NCBI GenBank assembly: GCA_036846645.1
Contig: DAIUBN010000014.1
Coordinates: 1 to 30,802, forward strand
Direction of reading: 5' to 3'
DNA length: 30,802 nucleotides
Origin: JAAYUD01 sp036846645
GTDB lineage: Bacteria > Bacteroidota > Bacteroidia > Bacteroidales > Bacteroidaceae
The notes below the pieces were generated by a model, which saw nothing but the letters and a program-made list of their open reading frames with translations, was not told where the DNA came from and did no database searches. The translations under genes were made by a program, and so were the position numbers. Below are positions 7,915 to 16,268 of this stretch, in pieces (within the stretch, counting starts at the first letter, position 1; each line of letters starts with the position of its first letter).

Positions 7915-10900
7915 TTAGAGGTTAATACTTAGACTCATGATATAACTCTTAGGAATCTTTGTAGTAGAATAACCCGTTAAAGGATTGTTTGCTTCAGGAT
8001 CAATGCCCTGACTATTGCGTACCCACTTGCCCACATTATTCATCTGAACTCTGAGATTGAGTCCCTGGATACCGAGATGGCGGCAGAATGGTTTGGGGAA
8101 TGTATATCCCAATACAAGATTTCTAATTTTCATATAATCTGCATGTACTACTGTAGCATCGATATAATCGAATTCACCAATGGTCATCGAACCGGGATAA
8201 CCATTGGCTATGCTGGTACTCTTGTTGCTGGATGTCCAATAGTTGAGATAGCTTGCAGGGATAGCCGATAGATAATTGAGCTGAGCAGGATATCCATAAT
8301 AATAACCTTCGTGAGTATAGTCTTCCATGCAGGCACGCATATAATGACCACCATAGAAGGTGAACAAAGCAGAGAGCGAGAAACCACGCCATGTGATTTC
8401 GGGACGGAAAGAAGCGACAACCTTCGGGTCGAGTCCGCCGGAGAAGACTACATCGTCTACAGAGAACTCGGTAGATGTAATAGGTGTAGTGCTCACGGTT
8501 CCATCTTTCTTGTACCAAGAATAGGCTTGCGTACCGCTATCATCGGTGACCATACCGGCATAACGATAAGAATAGAGAGAATTAACAGGATCACCTGTAT
8601 GACGAACAGTAAGTGCCTCGTAGCCTGATGTAGGTTGGTGGTCTACCTGAACTACCTTATTCTTATTGTAGGCAATATTAAAATTGGCGTTGATACCCAG
8701 CCCGTCATCAGTCTTCGGTTTGAGAATAGCACCATTGAGTTGCAATTCGATACCCTCATTGCGAGCCTTACCATTATTAATAGTAAGCGAAGTCCAACCT
8801 GTAGTAGGATCGATATCGGTGAGAGAGAGCAAATCGCTACTCGTCTTGCGATAAACATCCAAAGAACCATTGAGGCGACTATCGAACAAGAGGAAGTCGA
8901 GACCGAAATTCCATGAAGAAGTTTTCTCCCATCTCAATTGATCATTGGGAGGAGTATTGAGAGTGGCAGATTTCTTGCCGTTGAGTGTATTGACACCCAT
9001 TGCAGCTGTAAGATAAGAAGAAACACTCTGGTCGATATTACCTGTAAGACCATAGCTAGCTCTGAATTTGAGTACATTGATCCATTTGATGTTCTTCATA
9101 AAGGCTTCGTTCTGCATGTTCCAGCTTGCACCGACCGACCATAATGGACGACCGCGATATTTAGGATCGGCACCAAACAAATCGGCTTTATCAACACGAT
9201 AAGAGAAAGAAGCCGTATAGCGAGAATCGTAGGTATAATCGCCATTGAAATAGACAGAATAGAAACGATGGAGTACATCTGAAGTCTTGAAATCGTCGGA
9301 TGATGTAGCGCCGGTAGGTGCATAATTGTCACCCAAGTCGGTTTGTGTAAGATAAATCAGATCATTGAAATTGATAATGTTGTTCATATTGGTCTGTGTA
9401 CGGTCGTCATATCCCAACAATAAATCATTGGCATATTTATCGTGTACTTGGCGATATTCGAAACCTGCCAATGCCTCTACAGCATGTTTCTGTTTGAAAG
9501 TCTTGGCATAATCGGCCTGGATTCTGAATGTATAGTAGTCGCCCGTCTGATGTTTAGTTTTGAGCATACCACCTTCGGGAATATAATGTTTACCACCACT
9601 GGTATAGAGGTTGTAAAGATGGCGCATATCATAAGAATCGGGTTCGTAGTAGATATCATTCTTATAAGTAATATCTTCGTACTGGAAACGTGTATTGATG
9701 CTCAGTTCGGGCAATATCTTGAAGTTGGCATGAATATAAGGACGGATATTGGTACGACGTCCTTTACCAAAATTCATATCGCGCTCGTTCATCAGATTGA
9801 ATGCTTCGGACTTGAGACCTAGTGCAGAGTTGGATAAAGATGATTCTCCAAGGTAAACGTCGGCTTCCATATCTGCCAGCGAACCGTCGGCATTATACAT
9901 GCTCTGATAAGGTAAGAAAGAATTGACCGACTTGTATCCGGTAAGGGATTCTTGTGTCTTGGCACGCTCACTGATAACGTTGATACCAAATGAAAGATCG
10001 AGCCATTTGGTCACATTCATATCGCCTTGATAGCTCAACTGGAAAGTTCTGTCGTACTCGTGGATCGTTCCGGTATTGTCATCCTTATAATTGAGCACGA
10101 TGTTGGAATTGACCTTCTTTCCCATCGAACGAATAGCGATGTTGTATTGTTGCAGTACCCTGGTGCGAAGCATGGCGTCGCGCCACTCCTGACGATAGTC
10201 ATGACTGCGCAACTGCTGCATCTGCGATTGATAATCGGCATCAGAGATAGTACCCAACTTATGCCCCAGCATCAGTCGCAAAGCAGGAGTGATGGCATGG
10301 GGATTTTTTTGATAAGAGCCTGTAAGTGCATTATAGGCATCTCCATTATTTTGCACGTAGTCAAAATTGTATTTCTCCAAATCGAGAAGTTGCGAGCCAT
10401 TGGCCCAGCCACGATTACCGAACGACTCCTTGTCGTAAATAGACAAATCGGCATTGACATCAATAGAGATTCTGTCGGAATGTGCACGTTTGGTAGTGAT
10501 AACGATAACGCCATTGGAAGCTCTTACACCATATATACTAGCTGCAGAAGCATCTTTAAGGATGGTGATATTGTCGATATCATAAGGATTGACAGTTTCG
10601 ATACTACCTTCAATTGGTAGTCCGTCGACAACGACAAGTGGAGTGGTACGAGCCTGAAAAGAACTCACACCACGGATGGTCATAGCACTTTCGCCACTAC
10701 CATTGTTACCATTGCTATAGATGGTGAGACCGGGTATCTGGCCTTCCAAACGGCTTGATACATCACTGGTATAATGATTGTCTATATCCTTGCTACCTAT
10801 AAGCTGATATGAACCGGTAGCATTCTCACGTTTGATATTGCGATAACCAGTTACGAGAACCTCGTCGAGAATTGTTTCATCACTCTCCAACTTGATCATC

Positions 10901-11436
10901 ACAAATCTACCGGTACTCTTATTGATTTGAATCTTACGAGACTTCATACCAATATAAGAGATCTCCAGTTCGGGACCATTGCCCTCAACCATCAAAGAAA
11001 AATTACCATCCACATCGGAACTCACACCATTAGTGGTACCTACTTGCACTACACTAGCGCCAGGCAGTGGCTGATCTTCGGTATCGGTCACCATACCAGT
11101 AACCAATTTCTTAAAATAAGGTCGGTTCTTACTAGCTTTCGTCAATATCACCGTACCTTTTACGATTTCGTAGTTGAGTCCGGCTATATCATAAAATATC
11201 CGGTTGAGCAACTGAGTGAATGTAGCTTTTCTTATTTCGCAAGTAATACGTGGAGCACCCTGCACCACCTCTTTCTTATATGCAAACTGATAGCCGGTTT
11301 TCGAACGTAAATCTTTCGTGACCTGCTCTACAGTCTGATTCTTATAGCTTACATCATAAGTCTGCGCACTTATCTTCGAAGGAAGAATCAGCATTAGCGT
11401 CATCATGAATGCTACTATTATTTGATAATTTCTCAT
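7915..11436 (-). CDS. SusC-like TonB-dependent receptor with N-terminal STN signalling domain
   Basis: The complete protein has 1173 residues. Order: signal peptide to about residue 25; STN (secretin/TonB short N-terminal) domain about 28-100; carboxypeptidase-D-like domain about 112-183 (VTGMVTDTEDQPLPGASV); a DETILDEVLVTGYRN stretch at 186-200, typical just before the plug; plug with VVVDGLPIEG and ILKDASAASIYGVRASNGV; then a 22-strand-type barrel to the end. STN domains mark transducing receptors that pass a signal across the periplasm to a FecR anti-sigma factor, and a FecR gene lies just upstream, 25 bases away. The SusD partner follows after 8 bases. By family, it imports the nutrient bound by that SusD and also reports its presence. 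The substrate is unknown; a glycan is the common case. Confidence 0.95.
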   Translation of the reverse strand: MRNYQIIVAFMMTLMLILPSKISAQTYDVSYKNQTVEQVTKDLRSKTGYQFAYKKEVVQGAPRITCEIRKATFTQLLNRIFYDIAGLNYEIVKGTVILTKASKNRPYFKKLVTGMVTDTEDQPLPGASVVQVGTTNGVSSDVDGNFSLMVEGNGPELEISYIGMKSRKIQINKSTGRFVMIKLESDETILDEVLVTGYRNIKRENATGSYQLIGSKDIDNHYTSDVSSRLEGQIPGLTIYSNGNNGSGESAMTIRGVSSFQARTTPLVVVDGLPIEGSIETVNPYDIDNITILKDASAASIYGVRASNGVIVITTKRAHSDRISIDVNADLSIYDKESFGNRGWANGSQLLDLEKYNFDYVQNNGDAYNALTGSYQKNPHAITPALRLMLGHKLGTISDADYQSQMQQLRSHDYRQEWRDAMLRTRVLQQYNIAIRSMGKKVNSNIVLNYKDDNTGTIHEYDRTFQLSYQGDMNVTKWLDLSFGINVISERAKTQESLTGYKSVNSFLPYQSMYNADGSLADMEADVYLGESSLSNSALGLKSEAFNLMNERDMNFGKGRRTNIRPYIHANFKILPELSINTRFQYEDITYKNDIYYEPDSYDMRHLYNLYTSGGKHYIPEGGMLKTKHQTGDYYTFRIQADYAKTFKQKHAVEALAGFEYRQVHDKYANDLLLGYDDRTQTNMNNIINFNDLIYLTQTDLGDNYAPTGATSSDDFKTSDVLHRFYSVYFNGDYTYDSRYTASFSYRVDKADLFGADPKYRGRPLWSVGASWNMQNEAFMKNIKWINVLKFRASYGLTGNIDQSVSSYLTAAMGVNTLNGKKSATLNTPPNDQLRWEKTSSWNFGLDFLLFDSRLNGSLDVYRKTSSDLLSLTDIDPTTGWTSLTINNGKARNEGIELQLNGAILKPKTDDGLGINANFNIAYNKNKVVQVDHQPTSGYEALTVRHTGDPVNSLYSYRYAGMVTDDSGTQAYSWYKKDGTVSTTPITSTEFSVDDVVFSGGLDPKVVASFRPEITWRGFSLSALFTFYGGHYMRACMEDYTHEGYYYGYPAQLNYLSAIPASYLNYWTSSNKSTSIANGYPGSMTIGEFDYIDATVVHADYMKIRNLVLGYTFPKPFCRHLGIQGLNLRVQMNNVGKWVRNSQGIDPEANNPLTGYSTTKIPKSYIMSLSINL

Positions 11437-11461
11437 TTTAAATTGGGTTTAATTTTCAGGT

Positions 11462-12622
11462 TTATTTTGTTGATACAATTACTTTATTACCGTTCTGGCG
11501 CAAGCAAATGCCACCCATACGGTTGAATATTTCAATAACTTCACTAAACTTACCATATCTTGGAATGCCTCCCATGAACTCGGTATGAGCCAGAGATTTA
11601 TCGGCAAACTCATAATCGAAGTTGTACCACCGACTAAGTGTTTTCATAATCTGGTCCATGTCCTGTCCATCGAAAGCGAAGGTACCACTACGCCAGCTGG
11701 TCACAACCTCTGTATCTACAGCATGAACCTTGGCTGTAGCATCTGCATTAGAGAATACAGCTTGATGACCAGGCGTTAGCATCAACTGACTGCCATTGCC
11801 GGAAATAGGACGAAGAGCGATACTACCACTAATCAGACTGGTGTAGATATTGTTTTCATCGGGATAGGCGTGAATGTCGAATTCTGTACCATATACCCGT
11901 ACTTCCTGTTTACCGCTGACTACATAAAAAGGCTTGTTACTATCGTGAGCAACTTTGAAATAGGCCTCACCACTTAGTTCGACACGACGTTCGTTGCCAT
12001 CAAAATTCTCGGGATAACGCAACTGCGTTTGAGCATTGAGCCAAACTTCTGTACCATCTTCTAAGGTAACTTTAAATTCACCGCCACGTGGAGTTTCCAA
12101 TTTGTTCATCACAACCTTGCCACCTTTCACGCTTTGAGCAATAATCTTACTGTTCTGAACAGCATTGGAGCCCAGTTGTATTTTCTGTCCATTGTCGAGT
12201 GTAAGTGTAGCACGAGTAGAACCATGAGTGATGACATTGCTGGCAACCACCTGAGGAGATGATGACTGTTCGTTCTTGATAGAATAGTTGTATACCAGAT
12301 ACGTACCGACAATAAGAATGATAGAAGCGGCTACCGAAACCATACTATAAATGATAGCCCTACGACGACTTACATATTTCTTCTCTTGGATGCCCAATCG
12401 ATGTTTCATCTGCTCGAGCGGACGATGATAATCGGTGAGACGGACACGAGATAATGCTCTCTGCATCTGTTCTGGATCGAGAAGGCGTTGATAAGCCTCT
12501 TCGTTCCATTTGTTTCTTGTGCGCCATGCATCGATTATCTTACATTCGTCGTCACTAGCCTTACCTATCATGCGTTTGCAGATAAGCATAGAAATGATTT
12601 GTTCTTCGTCGTTATTCAACAT
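11462..12622 (-). CDS. FecR-type anti-sigma factor
   Basis: The 386-residue inner-membrane protein has a cytoplasmic part of about 88 residues containing KASDDECKIIDAWR, one membrane helix (about 89-112, after the basic KKYVSRRR), and a periplasmic FecR domain with TPRGGEFKVTLEDGTEVWLN (about 178-196) and ELSGEAYFKVAHD (215-227). The C-terminal region (about 316-386) is the DUF4974 type common in Bacteroidetes FecR proteins. By family, the N-terminal part holds an ECF sigma factor inactive and the C-terminal part touches the STN domain of a transducing TonB receptor. The susC gene downstream has exactly that domain. The matching sigma factor is most likely the divergent gene at 14373, although a TlpA-like gene lies between them, which is not the usual order. 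Confidence 0.93.
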   Translation of the reverse strand: MLNNDEEQIISMLICKRMIGKASDDECKIIDAWRTRNKWNEEAYQRLLDPEQMQRALSRVRLTDYHRPLEQMKHRLGIQEKKYVSRRRAIIYSMVSVAASIILIVGTYLVYNYSIKNEQSSSPQVVASNVITHGSTRATLTLDNGQKIQLGSNAVQNSKIIAQSVKGGKVVMNKLETPRGGEFKVTLEDGTEVWLNAQTQLRYPENFDGNERRVELSGEAYFKVAHDSNKPFYVVSGKQEVRVYGTEFDIHAYPDENNIYTSLISGSIALRPISGNGSQLMLTPGHQAVFSNADATAKVHAVDTEVVTSWRSGTFAFDGQDMDQIMKTLSRWYNFDYEFADKSLAHTEFMGGIPRYGKFSEVIEIFNRMGGICLRQNGNKVIVSTK

Positions 12623-12704
12623 TGCTATATTGTTTTGATATTATATTTCTAAATGGTATACAAATCCATCGTATCACCACGCTACAGCAGTCTACTGGCC
12701 TACA

Positions 12705-14093
12705 CTATTTTGTCTGTTCGGCTATGGTCTTGGCTGTTTCTTCTTCTGATGGGCGTGAAGCATTGGCAGAGAAGATATGACCAGTGCTGTCAATCATGAT
12801 GAATCTCGGAATACCGGTTATACCCCATTGCTCGGCAAATTTCTTATCGTTCTCGGGAGTAAGTATATATTGTGCCCACTGGGGTTTGTCTTTGGCAAGT
12901 TTACCTTTCCAGGCATTGGCATCCATATCAGTAGAAATACTGATGAACTGTACTTTATCATTGCCTTTGAACTTCTCAACAAGCTTTTCAAGATGAGGAA
13001 TCTCCTTGCAGCAAGGACCGCACCAAGTAGCCCAAACATCTATATAAGTGAACTTGCCATTAATCAAGTCTTTAAGTTGAACTTGTTTGCCATCAACAGT
13101 ATTCAAAGTTATATCAGGAGCTACCTTGCCAGCCTTTGTATTTTCTTTCGATATAGCCAACTGTTTATATGGTGCAACGATATCGCTATCTTTGCCTGCA
13201 AAAGCTTCAATTTTAGGAATAAAAGTCTTCATATCACCAGAGCCATCGCCATAGGTGAAATAATCGTTGCAGATAATTCTGACCATCATTCGGCGAAGTT
13301 TAGGATTGGTCACTTTCTCATTGACCACCTTCATCATATCATAACAATATTGTTCGTTACTACCTTTCATCTCTCTGTCAACACTAGAAACGAGTGCTGT
13401 GAGCGACAGTGCTGTGCGGAAGTTCAAATCGTCGTTGATGTCTATACCTTTAATAAGACTACAAAATTCTGCATCTTTTTTATAATCAGTCTTTGTATCG
13501 TATGCTTTATCCATGATGAGACGCATTTTCATCCAGCGGTATTGCTTTTCTGCCTGACGAGTATAATATGAACGCATATCTTGATTCTTTATATTTTTAA
13601 GCAATGCTACAGTACTTTTATATTCAGAATCGAGCAAACTTCTATAAGCTGCATTAGTTTTGGACTCGGAAGGATCGGGCGCAAAGTATTTCATATTGTC
13701 GAAAGCCTGGATATCTCTATTCACAAAATAACTGATATCAGGATCATTGCCTGAGAATTTCACATCGTAACCCTTTGTGGTTTTCTTAATGGTCATCTGC
13801 ACCGTCTTGCCTTTGACAAGATGAACGCCAAATAAATCATTATTGACAAGCACACTCACATCCAACCAATCGGAAGAAAATGACGGATTGAAAGAAAAAG
13901 AGCCCTTGGCAGTAATAGGAGAATTGCCTTCAAGATTATCCATCGGATCGCCGTTTGGTGAGTAAGTGAAACCTATTTCATCTACTTTCACCCCCTGGAT
14001 TGTTCCTTTCAGCATCTGAGCATGCGATAGCATAGGGGTGCTTATCAGCACTGCCAATACTATTGTTTTCAAAAAATTGTAGTTTCTCATCAT
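12705..14093 (-). CDS. TlpA-like secreted thiol-disulfide oxidoreductase
   Basis: I start at the ATG pair near 14090-14093 because it begins a normal signal peptide (MMRNYNFLKTIVLAVLIS... SHAQ); the longer frame adds 19 residues unlike any signal. The 462-residue protein has an N-terminal part resembling the DUF4369 domain of Bacteroidetes thioredoxins (about 25-120), a helical middle, and a C-terminal AhpC/TlpA-type thioredoxin domain from APDITLNTVDGKQVQL on. The WCGPC redox site lies at about residues 357-361 and the cis-Pro is in GIPRFIMID. The role by family is reduction or isomerisation of disulfides in the periplasm. It is first in the leftward unit, ahead of fecR (83-base gap), and so close to the sigma gene that shared control is likely. 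Its client protein is not known. Confidence 0.88.
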   Translation of the reverse strand: MMRNYNFLKTIVLAVLISTPMLSHAQMLKGTIQGVKVDEIGFTYSPNGDPMDNLEGNSPITAKGSFSFNPSFSSDWLDVSVLVNNDLFGVHLVKGKTVQMTIKKTTKGYDVKFSGNDPDISYFVNRDIQAFDNMKYFAPDPSESKTNAAYRSLLDSEYKSTVALLKNIKNQDMRSYYTRQAEKQYRWMKMRLIMDKAYDTKTDYKKDAEFCSLIKGIDINDDLNFRTALSLTALVSSVDREMKGSNEQYCYDMMKVVNEKVTNPKLRRMMVRIICNDYFTYGDGSGDMKTFIPKIEAFAGKDSDIVAPYKQLAISKENTKAGKVAPDITLNTVDGKQVQLKDLINGKFTYIDVWATWCGPCCKEIPHLEKLVEKFKGNDKVQFISISTDMDANAWKGKLAKDKPQWAQYILTPENDKKFAEQWGITGIPRFIMIDSTGHIFSANASRPSEEETAKTIAEQTK

Positions 14094-14329
14094 GTTGTTT
14101 ATTAGAATTATTTTAATCATTAACGCTGAGAAATCAATTATGGGGAACAAAATAAGTAATTATTTTTTAGAAAACTTTATTTAGTCATCTTTAAAATGCT
14201 CCGAATGCCATTTTAGTGCTATCGTTATTTATCTTTTGCTACGCTTCTTCATACATTGCTATCTTTTTGCAAAATCATATTGCCGATAAAAAATAAAGCA
14301 ATCGTTAGTTTAGGTTTCAAACTTTTGTA

Positions 14330-14337
14330 TAACTTTG
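14330..14337 (+). promoter_or_regulatory. -7 promoter box of the ECF sigma gene
   Basis: TAACTTTG matches the Bacteroidetes -7 consensus TAnnTTTG exactly and lies 36 bases before the sigma-factor ATG. The -33 region is T-rich (TTTAGG near 14309) but not a clean TTTG. This points to the housekeeping sigma factor driving the gene, not only self-activation. Confidence 0.6.
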
Positions 14338-14372
14338 CCCCCAATCTTGCTAAAGGTTATATCTAAGATAAC

Positions 14373-14933
14373 ATGATTGACGAAGAACAAATATTGACAG
14401 ATTTCATTAATGGCGATATAGATGTTTTCTACAAGAAAATGTATTCGCCATTGCTTGCGTATGCTGTCAGATACTTAGGCAACGACTACTCCTTTCTTGC
14501 TGAAGATTGTGTTCAAGATGCCATTGTATTATCGTATGAGAGACGCTCTACCTTCAATTTCATGTGGCAACTTAAAGGATATGTATATACCTGTGTTCAC
14601 AACAACTGCATTAACATATTAAGAAAAACAAAACTCGAAAACGACTATGCAGCCCAGCAAAAAGATATTGAGGATGAAATAGCAGCAGGGATGATTGAAC
14701 AAGAGACAATAGACTTGCTGCATAAAGCCATAGAAGAGCTGCCTGAGCAATACCGACAAATCTTTGAACTGAACTACGAACAAGGTATGAAGATGAAAGA
14801 AGTGGCAGATGCTCTGAATATCACCTTTGAAGCTCTCAAAAAGAGGAAAATAAAAATGTTTGCACTGCTACGTGAGAAATTCAAAGACAATATGCCTATG
14901 CAGGCTCTATTGTATATTATCACATTGTGCTGA
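14373..14933 (+). CDS. ECF (extracytoplasmic function) RNA polymerase sigma-70 factor
   Basis: The 186-residue protein has sigma region 2 at about 15-88 (FYKKMYSPLLAYAVRYLG, then LAEDCVQDAIVLSYERR and WQLKGYVYTCVHNNCINILRK) and sigma region 4 at about 115-170 (ELPEQYRQIFELNYEQGMKMKEVADALN, a helix-turn-helix). There is no region 1 or 3, as expected for ECF factors. It probably recruits RNA polymerase to the neighbouring TlpA-FecR-SusC-SusD unit once FecR is triggered. It is transcribed away from that unit across a 280-base gap, whereas in most Bacteroidetes loci sigma and FecR genes are adjacent and co-directional. The C-terminal PMQALLYIITLC extension is hydrophobic and may be a short unstructured tail. 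Confidence 0.92.
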   Translation: MIDEEQILTDFINGDIDVFYKKMYSPLLAYAVRYLGNDYSFLAEDCVQDAIVLSYERRSTFNFMWQLKGYVYTCVHNNCINILRKTKLENDYAAQQKDIEDEIAAGMIEQETIDLLHKAIEELPEQYRQIFELNYEQGMKMKEVADALNITFEALKKRKIKMFALLREKFKDNMPMQALLYIITLC

Positions 14934-14997
14934 TTGGTCTTTTCTATGAGATTATCACAATTCTGCACAAAATATCTATTCAAATTGAAAATATACT

Positions 14998-15027
14998 TGT
15001 ACGGCAATACAAATTTACTTACATTTG
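14998..15027 (+). promoter_or_regulatory. Promoter of the metal-binding secreted protein gene
   Basis: TTG at 14998-15000 (preceded by C) and a perfect -7 box TACATTTG at 15020-15027 are separated by 19 bases, the normal Bacteroidetes spacing. The gene starts 40 bases downstream. Confidence 0.65.
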
Positions 15028-15066
15028 CCGCCGAACATTATAAATTTAATTTTAAAATAAAGAATT

Positions 15067-15576
15067 ATGAGAAAGTTTTTATTCGTTTCAATTATTGCTT
15101 TACTTTGCGGCATTACCAGTGGTCTTGCAAAAGACATCAAGACAGTTGTGTTCAAGACATCACCCGAGATGCATTGCGAAAACTGCGAAAACAAAATCAA
15201 ATCGAACCTTCGCTTCGAGAAAGGTATCAAAGATATTGTTACCGATCTGAATACAAAGACCGTGAAGGTGACATACGATGAAGATAAGACCAATGTAGAT
15301 AACATTATCAAAGGATTCGCTAAGATAAAATATCAGGCTACTGTATTTAATGGCGGCGATAAGAAATGCGAAGGCCACAAAGATGGTAACTGCTCTAAAA
15401 ACAAATCTTGCGGCGGATGCAAAGAGAAAGCAGAAAAAGCAGAAAGTTGCGATAATTGTAAAAATAAGACAGAGAAAGCAGGTTCATGCACAAACTGCAA
15501 AAACAAAAATGGAGAGAAAAAAGAAGGCTGCTGCGGTAAATGTGCTGAAAAATGCAATGCCGACAAACAAAAGTAA
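15067..15576 (+). CDS. Secreted heavy-metal-associated (HMA) domain protein with Cys-rich repeat tail
   Basis: This 169-residue protein has a signal peptide (about 1-21) and one HMA fold at about 25-95, with the metal-binding loop MHCENC (Met35, Cys37, Cys40) as in CopZ/MerP-type proteins. Residues 101-163 form a tail with twelve Cys: 101, 109, 115, 118, 128, 131, 141, 144, 155, 156, 159 and 163. Three of its CxxC pairs recur every 13 residues, each followed by a Lys/Glu-rich spacer, so the tail looks like a tandem repeat with metallothionein-like metal capacity. Family knowledge: HMA loops bind Cu(I), Hg(II), Zn or Cd. The role of the tail, whether storage, scavenging or transfer, is inference. 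It has its own promoter and terminator, so it is a single-gene unit next to the PerR locus. Confidence 0.85.
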   Translation: MRKFLFVSIIALLCGITSGLAKDIKTVVFKTSPEMHCENCENKIKSNLRFEKGIKDIVTDLNTKTVKVTYDEDKTNVDNIIKGFAKIKYQATVFNGGDKKCEGHKDGNCSKNKSCGGCKEKAEKAESCDNCKNKTEKAGSCTNCKNKNGEKKEGCCGKCAEKCNADKQK

Positions 15577-15620
15577 TTAAAAAACATATTTCGGATATGT
15601 AGTCCGAAAAGAAGTAATAT

Positions 15621-15654
15621 AAAGCCATTACAGTATATTGTGATGGCTTTTTTA
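15621..15654 (+). terminator. Intrinsic terminator of the HMA protein gene
   Basis: AAAGCCATTACA (15621-15632) pairs with TGTGATGGCTTT (15639-15650) with one G-U wobble and a 6-base loop. A run of T follows (TTTATT). It lies 45 bases after the stop codon. Confidence 0.85.
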
Positions 15655-15692
15655 TTATACCATTTACAGATATTGCTGATCAGAGACAGATA

Positions 15693-15728
15693 ATAATCTC
15701 AACTTTTTTTGAAAAAAGTTGAGATTAT
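15693..15728. repeat. Perfect 17-bp inverted repeat next to the perR promoter
   Basis: ATAATCTCAACTTTTTT (15693-15709) is exactly complementary to 15712-15728, with only TG between the arms. The right arm ends one base before the TTTG -33 box of the perR promoter. It comes after the HMA terminator, so it is not needed for termination and looks more like a protein binding site or a cruciform-forming element. Confidence 0.7.
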
Positions 15729-15729
15729 A

Positions 15730-15761
15730 TTTGGTAGATGTTTTAAATCATTCTATATTTG
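15730..15761 (+). promoter_or_regulatory. Promoter of perR-rubrerythrin
   Basis: TTTG at 15730-15733 and TATATTTG at 15754-15761 are separated by 20 bases, a full match to the Bacteroidetes promoter. Transcription should start near 15766, about 44 bases before the perR ATG. Confidence 0.8.
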
Positions 15762-15775
15762 CATCGATTTAATAA

Positions 15776-15790
15776 TTGTAATGATTACAA
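15776..15790. promoter_or_regulatory. PerR-box-like operator (7-1-7 inverted repeat)
   Basis: TTGTAATGATTACAA is a perfect 7-1-7 palindrome. It matches the known Bacillus PerR box TTATAATnATTATAA at all but one symmetric base pair. It lies about 10-25 bases after the expected transcription start of the Fur/PerR-family gene, a position suited to autorepression. Confidence 0.75.
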
Positions 15791-15809
15791 ATTTGAAAAG
15801 AATTGATTT

Positions 15810-16241
15810 ATGAATACATTTGAATATTTACTTCGACACGACATCAAGCCATCGGTGCAAAGACTAGCCATAATGGACTATCTGGATGCACATCGGACAC
15901 ATCCGACTGCCGATGAGATATTCAATGCGCTGTCACCATCAATCCCTACACTGTCAAAGACTACGGTCTACAACACGCTGCGGTTATTTGCTATTCAAGG
16001 TGTGGTACAAAGTATCACGATAGATGAGAAGAACGAACATTTTGATGCCGATACATCAGTTCATGCTCATTTCCTTTGCAAGAGCTGCGGCAAGATATAC
16101 GATGCGATGGTTAAATCGAAAAGATACCCTGGCGAGGCAGAACTCAAAGATGAGGGTCATACAATCGAAGAAATATATATCTATTATAGAGGTATATGCA
16201 GAAACTGTAAAGAAAGAATTAATAATAACAATAAACAATAA
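15810..16241 (+). CDS. perR: PerR-type peroxide regulator, Fur family
   Basis: The 143-residue protein has a winged helix-turn-helix with HPTADEI (31-37) and the recognition helix LSKTTVYNTLRLF (48-60). The regulatory metal site of Bacillus PerR (His37, Asp85, His91, His93, Asp104) is matched residue for residue by His31, Asp79, His85, His87 and Asp98. The structural zinc site is matched by Cys90, Cys93, Cys130 and Cys133. By family, PerR represses peroxide-defence genes with Fe or Mn bound and is released when peroxide oxidises the metal-bound His. The PerR-box-like palindrome before the gene and the rubrerythrin gene 27 bases after it support PerR over Fur or Zur. It is probably autorepressed and co-transcribed with rubrerythrin. 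Confidence 0.88.
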   Translation: MNTFEYLLRHDIKPSVQRLAIMDYLDAHRTHPTADEIFNALSPSIPTLSKTTVYNTLRLFAIQGVVQSITIDEKNEHFDADTSVHAHFLCKSCGKIYDAMVKSKRYPGEAELKDEGHTIEEIYIYYRGICRNCKERINNNNKQ

Positions 16242-16268
16242 GTTTAACTAATTAAAAAAATAAAGATT

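Noticed and set aside
10027..10620. 197-residue plus-strand frame within susC
   Set aside because: It is antisense to a clear SusC gene, has no family features and no start signals. The same holds for the plus-strand frames at 19550-20149 and 25990-26934, which mirror rny and the S46 peptidase.
12777..13571. 264-residue plus-strand frame antisense to the TlpA-like gene
   Set aside because: It reflects codon bias of the opposite strand; the minus-strand product has a signal peptide and WCGPC active site.
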